Of a DNA stretch of 64,000 bases, positions 1 to 7,235 are shown piece by piece. The stretch comes from JACROF01 sp964598995 (GTDB lineage: Bacteria; Patescibacteriota; Microgenomatia; Levybacterales; UBA12049). The stretch lies in NCBI GenBank assembly GCA_964598995.1, contig CAZRDR010000021.1, positions 4,892 through 68,891 of the forward strand. The letters run 5' to 3'. The translations under genes were made by a program, and so were the position numbers. The notes beneath the pieces were generated by a model. The model saw nothing but the letters and a program-made list of their open reading frames with translations. It made no database searches and was not told the DNA's origin. Each line of letters opens with the position of its first letter. The first letter of the stretch is position 1.

Positions 1-165
1 TTTTCTGTCTCTGACTTCTCCTCAGTAACCCATTCTTCTCTACTTTGTTCTTTATTTTCGCGAGTTTTTGGTACATCACCCTTGATAAATCGTTCATAAA
101 ACATCTTCTTGATCGCCTCATAGTCATCAAGGGATACTTTCTGCACGTTATTCTGCTTAGGTAGT
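1..165 (-). repeat. VSLxDYE box, copy 3 (partial) of the VirB6-like tail
   Basis: Encodes LPKQNNVQKVSLDDYEAIKK and a following REEW segment, matching copies 1 and 2 of the box. The copy is cut by the window edge. Confidence 0.7.
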
Positions 166-3100
166 CGAGCCGGCTTAACTTTATGCTGTTGTTTTGCAAG
201 CCTATCGTTAACAAGTTTTACCAGAACCTTAGCAAATGGATCGCCTTTCTTTTCGAGTTGTTGATAGATAGTGGTTATCTCCTGTTGAGTAGTACTTGGA
301 ATAGAGATAAATTGCTGCATAATCTGCGCAGCATTTTCGTTTTGTGTGCGGTTTTCAAGTAATAACACTCGAGCTTTATTTGCTGCAACAGGAGTGATCT
401 CCCCATGTGCTAATGAAAGCAATGTCGATGAAACATTGTCAGAAGTTTTTTCTCTTTCGAGCGTTTCTTTAAGCGTAGAATAAACTTCTCTCAACTTGTC
501 ATCAGTGATCTGCAGAGGATTATCGAGATACTGTAGAAACTTCATAGTACTCTGAGTCTGCTCAGCTGAAACTTTATCCATTACAGTCATGATTGTTGCA
601 GCTGATTCATTGCCTGACTGACGTGACTTTACGAGTTCTTCTCGAGCAGAACGGAATTCTTGTTGAAGCGGGAGGGCAATAAGAGATGGATCAAGTACTC
701 CCTGAAGTGTGTTCATAATTGCTGTTGGGGTATCCTCAATCAGTGGAGCCTCTGAACTTGCGGTCAAAGCCATAAGTGTTGCTGCGGATTGGTCACCTTG
801 TGCTGTTCTCGTCTGGAGTGATTTCTTCAGGGAATTGAGTTGTGCTGACTCATCTGCAGTCAGACTCAAGTTTTGTAGAGACTTACTGAGTACCCGTGCG
901 AGATCTCTCATACTCCCTTGCTGGCTAGACTGAGTCTCAAATGAGGCAACATCTCTAAGCGTAGGGACTGTGAGCTTAATCTGTGGAGCCGTCTGTAACG
1001 TTTGGTCAGCTTCAGATACAGTTACCTCTGCTGCCTGCATCGTCTGAGTGTTTGCAGTCTTTTGGGCAGTATTCTTCACTGAAAGAAGCGTTTGTTCATC
1101 TGACTGCTGAAGTGTCGTGAGGACACTCTTTCCAGCTTCTAATTTAGCTTTAAGATATCCAGTTATCTCCTCTTTAGAAAAGCCGCCTAAGAGAAGGAAT
1201 GGTAAGATTTCACCAACTCTATCCATTCCCATTTGGACTTGGTTTGGATCACTTGAGGCTAGGAGATTAATCGTATCGCTGATATCAGTCGTCTCTTTCG
1301 TAATCCAGGCTTCACGAGTGGTATTAGCTGGTGGTTCTGCGCTCGAATAGTTATCAGACCAAAGTTTCTTTACACTTTCATAATCCTCAAGTGAAACTTG
1401 CTGAATTCGATTCTTGGTCGGAATAGTAGCTGAAGTCACACTCGCTGCTGCTGGATGAAGTTGTTTAGTAAAGGCCCTCAGGAGTGACGTCGCTAACGTA
1501 TTATTAGTAGACTTTGCCTCGATAAGTTTTTTGTAGAGAGACTCAAGCCCTGCCTGTGTCTCTGGTTGAACTGAAGCCACTTCATCTTTAAGATAAATTG
1601 CTAACTCATCACCATGAGAAGCATTAGTATTGATGACTGCAATCAAGTTAACAATACTCTCCTGAGTGAGTGGAGCACGTAAAGTCTTGAGTACTAGTTG
1701 GGCTGTCGTATTTCTATCTTCACTTGCTTGGGCTACTCGCTCAACCAACTTCTTATAATGCATTTGCTCTGATGCTGTAGATAAATTCTCAGGATTACTT
1801 AACCTCGTTAACAATGTCTCTGCGTCAGTCTGATAATTAAGCTTTAGCTTGGTAGCTTCGTTAGTAATCTCAACAGCGAGTGGGTCATTGGATCTCGTTA
1901 GTACCGCAAGCTTGTCATGCAGCTCCTGGAAATACTGAACGGTATTTTTTTCTCCAGCAATTTCGGGAGTGACAAGAGCAAGCATGGTTGTTGCAAATTG
2001 ACTACGTTCACTTTCAGACAGCTTACTTGGCAACGTCTCAAGCAATTGTGTTGCACTCAGGATCATCGTAGCCAGCGGGTTGTTTTCACTACTTTCCTTG
2101 ATAACTTCATCGCGAATCTGAACCATTCTTTCTCGCTCTTTAGTATCGGTTATCCTTTCAGGATGAGACAGATGCTCAAGGACATTCTTAATACTGGTGA
2201 TCTGTGATGACTCTTTCGTTTCTGACTTCGTCTCAAAGCGAGCAATATCGGTAAGCTTAGGTACAGACAACTCAGTCTTTTTCAGAAGAGTTACATCAAA
2301 TGGTGCATTTGGAGCAGCTGTCTGATTGACTACCGTATTCGTTTCATCATTATTTGTCGTATTCGTAGTTGAGTAATTGTAGTTATTTACCACTGTCGTT
2401 GGCGCGCTAATTGAAGTATCTTTCTCATCGATTTCAGCTGAAGCTGCCAAGTGTTTTGTCTCAGTCTTTACTGCCTGCTTCGTTTCAACAAGAGTATCTT
2501 CTTCATCTTGCTGAGTTGTCGTATCCTCAAGAACGTTCTTGCCTGCTTCTATTTTAGCTTTGAGATAGGCGATCATCTCAGTCTGTGAGAACCCGCCGAT
2601 GAGTAGGAATGGTAAGATATCTGAGACCTGCTGCATTCCTTGTTCAACTTCTTGGGGATTACTCGATGAGAGTAAATTCACTGTCTCTTGGATACTTGCG
2701 ATGTCACTCTGGATCCATTCTTTACGACCTGATTGGCCGACAGGGACTTCAACATTTTTATAATTTTCTTTCCACATCTTCTTAACCGCTTCATAATCCT
2801 CCAGGGACACCTGCTGGATACGGTTAACCTGAGGCAGAGTACCTGATTTCAATTTGGCTGTGGCAGAGACAGGAGCAACTGCAGCTTTTTGTGATGTCAG
2901 CGTCTTTAACAGGAGCGTTGCGAGTGGATCGCCTTTTTTACTTGCTTCCTCAAGTGTCGTATGAAGTTGCTCCATGTCTTTCTCTGTTGTCTTATCAGAG
3001 GTAGAGACTGTCTTGAGAAGCTCTGCAGCTAATGGATTACCCTGTGCTTTGGCCTCAAGTAGCTGATCCTGGATCTTTCTAACCTGTTCAGGACTTGAAG

Positions 3101-5030
3101 CGTTATCGAGATTTTGGGCAAGCATCGTTGCTAACGGATTACCTGATTTACTCGCAGCCATAATCTTCTCGCGAAGTGTCGTGTAGTTAGCCTTTTCACT
3201 TGTATTGGTTACTTTCTCTGGGTGCGAAATTCCCTGTAGAAGCTGCTGGAGGTTCGTTACTTGGTTAGTCGTGTAGTTATTAACATTATTAAGAATAGTC
3301 GTCGCGAACTGATTGCCTTCCTTTGCGGCTTTACCCAACTCTTGTTTGATCTCAACTATTTTCTGCTGGTCACGCTTAGAGGTGATGAGTGTCGGCTGCG
3401 CTAAGTGCTGTACGAGACTCTGCATCTGCTGGGAGACTGAAGAAGCCGATGACTGCGATGAGTAACTCGTATAGGTCGTGGCTGCATTAAGTATGTTCGT
3501 CGCGACAGAATTGCCTTTCTGACTCTCAGTCACTAACTTTTCTTTGATAACGCGCAGACGATCTCGCTCGGTGCTTGAGGCGACTGTGGTTGGATTCGCG
3601 ATATTGATAAGAGTCTGCTTCATGCGCTCAATCTCACGCTGTGAGTTAACGTCATGACTCAGACGAGTCGACTCATAGCGAGCGATATCACGCATCGTCG
3701 GAATTGAAAGATTGGTCAGACGTGAAATTTCTGTCTGGTTATTGCGAGTTACGAGCGTTGGGCGTTCTACCGTTCGGCTGGCTGTAGTAGGAATATCTCT
3801 CGCAAGTCCCGTCGTCTTAGGGATTTCAAACCGCTTCGCAAATGGAAGAGCCCTTGCCAGTCCAGTCGTAGCTGGTGGAGGAGTTCCTGGAGGGAGCGGC
3901 GTAAGAGGAGCTACAGGTCTATTATTAAGCATCGTATAGACCTGTTTGATCAGAGGGTTATTCTGATAATTAAAGGCCATCATGTAGTCTAAAAAGATCT
4001 GCAGCAGAATAAATGGCAAAATAATCACCGTCCAGAGCATCAGGAGCGCAACTAGGTAGAGAGCGAAAGTATCAGGCAAATTCACACTATTATTAAGACC
4101 GATGTTCTGACCTGGGCCACCGAGTAAGATGTTAATAGCGGTCGGGTAGACAGCATCTGCTGGATTATTTACTCCTGAAAAATTAAAAATGAGCGGCAAC
4201 CCTGAATGCCAGAGGCGAACCAGACCAGATAAAAATACAGCAAAGAGAGGCGCATAAAGTAACCATCTGAAGAATTCCCCCACCCAAATTTTGGCAGTAT
4301 TTCGCAGTGGGTAAAACAAGAGAAGTAGTGGGAAGATGGGCGAGACGATGATCAAGAACCACAGGATGATTTTACGGAAAATCAGGAGGATGACCATCGC
4401 ATAATAGGTAAAGGCTGTAAGTTTTACTAGCAGTAATGAGATAAAGGCAGACTCATCAAAAGATTGGCCGAAAACCCGCAGTCCCTGAAACGACTGGTAA
4501 TTAAAGCCAACATATAAAAGATCTTTTTGGGAAATAATTTGTCCGGCCTGGTTACGCAGGAAAAATCCTTGGAAGATATCAATAATTTGATAGAGAAACT
4601 GCACCAGCGAGAATGAAAAAGTCACAAGTAATACCACGAGGAAAAATCGCGGCAGGAAGCGTTTGGCAGATAGACTTCTGCCTCGCGTTATGATCAAGAT
4701 AAATGCTGTAACTAAAATAACGAAGAGAAAAAGTGCATAGACTATTCGCTGAATCGTCTGCCAGAGTGGAACAAGCGGATTGTTACTATACGCACTATCT
4801 GATGCCCATTTATAGTCTCTTAGCGTCCAGTCCAGTAACTGACCAGAACGAGCAGCATTTTTACCAATAGTCGTAACCTCAGGGTCTTTAATCCATGAGC
4901 CCTCTTGAGGCAAATCTTGAGCTTGGACAGTATCGACCGCTGTAGTGTCAGCAGCGTGAATAATAGCTGTCGATAGCGGGCTGAGTAAAATCCCTAATAC
5001 CAATAAAATCGAAACTAAATATTTTTTCAT
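1..5030 (-). CDS. VirB6/TrbL-like giant membrane protein with repeat-built tail (partial, C-terminus outside window)
   Basis: The frame is open from the ATG at 5030 to the left edge (about 1,676 codons in view). Residues 1-27 are a signal peptide or first membrane segment. Hydrophobic segments lie near residues 95-117, 130-152, 197-243 (two), 254-274 and 322-354, as in VirB6/TrbL channel proteins of type IV secretion systems. A proline-rich linker (~362-392, containing TPLPPGTPPP) leads into a charged helical tail of over 1,280 residues. The tail carries about 15 copies of a short G-[ND]-x-x-A-x-x-[LI]-[LM] motif and three copies of a box centred on VSLEDYE (near residues 734, 1207, 1626). 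The start overlaps the upstream VirB2-like stop as TAATG, so the two are probably coupled. The VirB6 assignment rests on topology and neighbour. The tail's function is unknown. Confidence 0.75.
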   Translation of the reverse strand, partial: MKKYLVSILLVLGILLSPLSTAIIHAADTTAVDTVQAQDLPQEGSWIKDPEVTTIGKNAARSGQLLDWTLRDYKWASDSAYSNNPLVPLWQTIQRIVYALFLFVILVTAFILIITRGRSLSAKRFLPRFFLVVLLVTFSFSLVQFLYQIIDIFQGFFLRNQAGQIISQKDLLYVGFNYQSFQGLRVFGQSFDESAFISLLLVKLTAFTYYAMVILLIFRKIILWFLIIVSPIFPLLLLFYPLRNTAKIWVGEFFRWLLYAPLFAVFLSGLVRLWHSGLPLIFNFSGVNNPADAVYPTAINILLGGPGQNIGLNNSVNLPDTFALYLVALLMLWTVIILPFILLQIFLDYMMAFNYQNNPLIKQVYTMLNNRPVAPLTPLPPGTPPPATTGLARALPFAKRFEIPKTTGLARDIPTTASRTVERPTLVTRNNQTEISRLTNLSIPTMRDIARYESTRLSHDVNSQREIERMKQTLINIANPTTVASSTERDRLRVIKEKLVTESQKGNSVATNILNAATTYTSYSSQSSASSVSQQMQSLVQHLAQPTLITSKRDQQKIVEIKQELGKAAKEGNQFATTILNNVNNYTTNQVTNLQQLLQGISHPEKVTNTSEKANYTTLREKIMAASKSGNPLATMLAQNLDNASSPEQVRKIQDQLLEAKAQGNPLAAELLKTVSTSDKTTEKDMEQLHTTLEEASKKGDPLATLLLKTLTSQKAAVAPVSATAKLKSGTLPQVNRIQQVSLEDYEAVKKMWKENYKNVEVPVGQSGRKEWIQSDIASIQETVNLLSSSNPQEVEQGMQQVSDILPFLLIGGFSQTEMIAYLKAKIEAGKNVLEDTTTQQDEEDTLVETKQAVKTETKHLAASAEIDEKDTSISAPTTVVNNYNYSTTNTTNNDETNTVVNQTAAPNAPFDVTLLKKTELSVPKLTDIARFETKSETKESSQITSIKNVLEHLSHPERITDTKERERMVQIRDEVIKESSENNPLATMILSATQLLETLPSKLSESERSQFATTMLALVTPEIAGEKNTVQYFQELHDKLAVLTRSNDPLAVEITNEATKLKLNYQTDAETLLTRLSNPENLSTASEQMHYKKLVERVAQASEDRNTTAQLVLKTLRAPLTQESIVNLIAVINTNASHGDELAIYLKDEVASVQPETQAGLESLYKKLIEAKSTNNTLATSLLRAFTKQLHPAAASVTSATIPTKNRIQQVSLEDYESVKKLWSDNYSSAEPPANTTREAWITKETTDISDTINLLASSDPNQVQMGMDRVGEILPFLLLGGFSKEEITGYLKAKLEAGKSVLTTLQQSDEQTLLSVKNTAQKTANTQTMQAAEVTVSEADQTLQTAPQIKLTVPTLRDVASFETQSSQQGSMRDLARVLSKSLQNLSLTADESAQLNSLKKSLQTRTAQGDQSAATLMALTASSEAPLIEDTPTAIMNTLQGVLDPSLIALPLQQEFRSAREELVKSRQSGNESAATIMTVMDKVSAEQTQSTMKFLQYLDNPLQITDDKLREVYSTLKETLEREKTSDNVSSTLLSLAHGEITPVAANKARVLLLENRTQNENAAQIMQQFISIPSTTQQEITTIYQQLEKKGDPFAKVLVKLVNDRLAKQQHKVKPARLPKQNNVQKVSLDDYEAIKKMFYERFIKGDVPKTRENKEQSREEWVTEEKSETE
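1105..1425 (-). repeat. VSLxDYE box, copy 2 of the VirB6-like tail
   Basis: Encodes NRIQQVSLEDYESVKKLW, then a TREAWI segment, an ILPFLLLGGFS segment and AYLKAK-like GYLKAKLEAGKSVL. Each block lines up with copy 1 at 2515-2840 over roughly 105 residues, with conservative changes. Confidence 0.75.
2515..2840 (-). repeat. VSLxDYE box, copy 1 of the VirB6-like tail
   Basis: Encodes NRIQQVSLEDYEAVKKMW, then GRKEWI, ILPFLLIGGFS and AYLKAKIEAGKNVL. It is the N-terminal-most copy of a ~105-residue unit that recurs twice more, 419-473 residues apart. Confidence 0.75.
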
Positions 5031-5443
5031 TAATGACTAACTCCTGGCAGCTGCAAAATGTCTACCAAGAAGACTTCGATGAATATAAAGCCGAAAATCG
5101 CGAGGAGCAGTCCTAAAACTGCATAAAAAATATAACTTTTACCGACATTTACTTTTTCTGGTTTACCTTCTGACGTAAGGAGTGTATAGCCGCCGATAAT
5201 GATAAAGACTAAGGCAACACCGCCGATAAGTCCCAGCCCAATACCATAAAAACTCGTGACGAACTGGATAGGATCTGTAGGCAAACACCCAACTTCAGTC
5301 ATCGCCTGATCTGAGGGACAACTCGGAGTTGGAGTAGGGACATCTGCAGCATAGGTAAGCTGAGAGGTAAGTACTAATAAGCAGAATGTTACAAGCACAA
5401 GGCTTGTGACCATTCGAATGATGTGGGCAGACATCTTTTTCAT
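5030..5443 (-). CDS. VirB2/TrbC-like small membrane protein
   Basis: A 137-residue protein with a signal peptide (hydrophobic run ~12-30, likely cut near TYAAD), a short Pro/Thr/Cys segment, and two long hydrophobic helices separated by a polar turn (TSEGKPEKVNVGK, ~95-107). Signal peptide plus helix-turn-helix is the plan of VirB2/TrbC pilins, and the coupled downstream gene is VirB6-like, so a type IV secretion-type role is likely. Two cysteines (in PSCPSD and VGCLP) sit just after the signal peptide. Its TAA overlaps the next ATG (TAATG). The Met at codon 4 is an alternative start. No known pilin motif fixes the family, so the call is by topology and context. Confidence 0.6.
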   Translation of the reverse strand: MKKMSAHIIRMVTSLVLVTFCLLVLTSQLTYAADVPTPTPSCPSDQAMTEVGCLPTDPIQFVTSFYGIGLGLIGGVALVFIIIGGYTLLTSEGKPEKVNVGKSYIFYAVLGLLLAIFGFIFIEVFLVDILQLPGVSH

Positions 5444-5511
5444 AGCAGGAAAAACCCGAAAACGGGCTATACTCCTGTTAAAAGTATATGGAGTTTATAG
5501 ATAAATTACAA
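5444..5511 (-). promoter_or_regulatory. Promoter and hairpin leader of the VirB2/VirB6-like operon
   Basis: On the minus strand: -35 TTGTAA (5511-5506), a 17-nt spacer, -10 TATACT (5488-5483), predicted transcript start near 5476. The ~33-nt leader folds as nested stems: outer CAGGA/TCCTG and inner AGCCCG/CGGGTT with a TTTT loop. The only Shine-Dalgarno-like AGGAG lies inside the outer stem. A T run follows the inner hairpin, so it could also act as a weak terminator after dnaJ. Confidence 0.5.
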
Positions 5512-5528
5512 TTGAAGAAGATTAGTTC

Positions 5529-6401
5529 TTAAAACCACTTTTTCTTCGAGGATTCGGTATCGAACTGTTCAAGTAATTCTTTTTGCTTTTTACTCACGGT
5601 TTTTGGGATCACGACTTTTATTTTTACATAATGGTCACCCATGCCTGAGCCGCGGAGTCGCTGGATGCCTTTGCCGCGTAAGCGAATCAAGCTTTCAGGC
5701 TGCGTACCGGAAGGAATTTTAATCTTTACTGGACCTTGGACAGTCTCGACACTAATCTCACTGCCGAGGACTGCCTGTGGGAAGGTAATCTCCTCCTCAG
5801 AGATAACATCTGAACCCTCACGCTGAAATTTTTTATCTGATGCGACGTCAAACACGATGTCATAAGTATCAAACCTCATCCTCGTTCCAGAATCAACTCC
5901 AGCTGGAACTTTGATCTTTTGTTTTTTACCATCGATGGTGACCTCTTTTTCTGTTCCGCTCACAGCCTCAGTAAATGAAAGCGAAAGAGAGTAGACCGGC
6001 CGACGTGATCGTGACCCAAAAGGTGAAGCACCGCCAAAAAACTGCTCGAAAATTTCAAAAGGATCTGAAAATCCGCCGAAGTCAAAGCCCTGGCCATTAG
6101 TCGTGTACGTGTACTGTCCGCCAAAACCACCAAAAGGCCCCTGACCACCAAATGGTCCGCCAGCCCCAGCGCCTCCTTGCTCAAATGCTGCAGCTCCGAA
6201 CTGGTCATACGTCTGACGCTTCTGTGGATCAGACAAGACCTCATAGGCTTTAGTAATTTCTTTGAACTTCTCTTCGCCTTCTTTAGTCTTATTACGATCA
6301 GGATGATACTGAAGCGCTAACTTACGATAGGATTTCTTAATCTCATCCTGTGTTGCCGACTTAGTTACACCTAATAATGAATAATAATCTTGATTTGCCA
6401 T
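5529..6401 (-). CDS. dnaJ: DnaJ-type co-chaperone lacking the zinc-finger domain
   Basis: The J domain spans residues ~4-68 with the HPD motif at 33-35, which stimulates DnaK ATPase. A Gly/Phe-rich linker (~73-125) and two beta-sandwich substrate-binding domains (~138-290) follow. The protein has 290 residues and no cysteines, so the four CxxCxGxG motifs of classical type I DnaJ are absent; it is a type II (CbpA/DnaJB-like) protein. The start lies one nucleotide after the PHP gene stop (TAATATG) with no Shine-Dalgarno sequence, which suggests coupled translation. It closes the hrcA-grpE-dnaK-PHP-dnaJ group and is the only J-protein in view, so it probably serves as the main DnaK partner. Confidence 0.93.
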   Translation of the reverse strand: MANQDYYSLLGVTKSATQDEIKKSYRKLALQYHPDRNKTKEGEEKFKEITKAYEVLSDPQKRQTYDQFGAAAFEQGGAGAGGPFGGQGPFGGFGGQYTYTTNGQGFDFGGFSDPFEIFEQFFGGASPFGSRSRRPVYSLSLSFTEAVSGTEKEVTIDGKKQKIKVPAGVDSGTRMRFDTYDIVFDVASDKKFQREGSDVISEEEITFPQAVLGSEISVETVQGPVKIKIPSGTQPESLIRLRGKGIQRLRGSGMGDHYVKIKVVIPKTVSKKQKELLEQFDTESSKKKWF

Positions 6402-6402
6402 A

Positions 6403-7170
6403 TTATTTTTTAGCTCTTTTACTTAACTGAGTATATCGATCAAATGCACGTGGACCGATGACAGTATGAGCAGTGTTTAACCCTTCAAACCTTCCATTTG
6501 GGTAGCCAACTGTTACTTTTGTTTCACGCTTAGTAAGAGCGTCTCTAAGATCATTATTATACCATGTCCTGCCTCCACCTAAGGTATAAAAGTGAGCATC
6601 AGATGAACCCACTGCACCACCTAACTTATCTCCGTATGAACTAAGATTTGCAGAATAATAAGCGAGCGCTTGGTCGTTATTGCCGTTAAAACGTGGACTG
6701 AATTCAAGCCCCGCGTTATAGACCTCAAATCCATCAAAATACACATAAGGATTTTTGCTATTTATGACTAGCTGAATACCCGTCTCTCCTATACCCTTAA
6801 CAAGAACGGCGAATGGATGAACTGCTATTGCCAAACCATCCTGATCGTGAATTGCTTCAAGTGTCCAATCGATATCTTTACCTTGAGGAATATCTGATTT
6901 GAGGTAAAGCCCAAGGACATGACCACCACTGGTAGAGATCTCTTCGCCTGGAATCAGTTCAGTTTCAGGAGAATAGACTTGCGCATAACCTTTCCCAAGA
7001 ATTCCAGGTAAAAGAAAATTGTGATCTGTTACTCCAACAGCGCAGATACCAAGTTCCCGAGCCACTTCGGTGATCTCATCGAGATTCATTTTCCCATCAG
7101 AAAATACCCCGTGGGTGTGAAGGTCTGCACATTTAGTTACTGTGTCTACTGATGAATAAATTTCTCTCAT
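6403..7170 (-). CDS. PHP-domain metal-dependent phosphoesterase
   Basis: A 255-residue PHP-fold protein. Metal-ligand motifs are visible in the expected order: DLHTHG with a following SDG near residues 16-27, VTDHN (~47-51), PGEE (~74-77), AVHPF (~116-120) and SSDAH (~188-192). The family hydrolyses phosphoester bonds; members include the histidinol phosphatase and YciV-like RNase/phosphatase enzymes, and the substrate here is not evident. It sits between dnaK and dnaJ behind a strong terminator. A TATGAT hexamer follows the terminator's T run and ends 9 nt before the ATG, so a leaderless transcript from its own promoter is plausible. A role in stress biology would be inferred from position only. 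Confidence 0.85.
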   Translation of the reverse strand: MREIYSSVDTVTKCADLHTHGVFSDGKMNLDEITEVARELGICAVGVTDHNFLLPGILGKGYAQVYSPETELIPGEEISTSGGHVLGLYLKSDIPQGKDIDWTLEAIHDQDGLAIAVHPFAVLVKGIGETGIQLVINSKNPYVYFDGFEVYNAGLEFSPRFNGNNDQALAYYSANLSSYGDKLGGAVGSSDAHFYTLGGGRTWYNNDLRDALTKRETKVTVGYPNGRFEGLNTAHTVIGPRAFDRYTQLSKRAKK

Positions 7171-7183
7171 AAGGAATTAATCA

Positions 7184-7210
7184 TAAAAAAGCCCCGTCAC
7201 GAACGAGGCA
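7184..7210 (-). terminator. Intrinsic terminator after dnaK, overlapping the PHP gene promoter
   Basis: Minus strand GCCTCG, loop TTCGTGA, CGGGGC (one G-T pair), then six T. It lies 26 nt after the dnaK stop. The T run merges into TATGAT, the putative -10 of the next gene. Confidence 0.8.
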
Positions 7211-7235
7211 TAGTTTTATAGTTATCTATCTATTA

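Noticed and set aside
709..3939. Several plus-strand ORFs of 74-96 codons within 709-3939
   Set aside because: They lie antisense to the continuous VirB6-like frame, show no protein-like motifs, and arise from its low-complexity codons.
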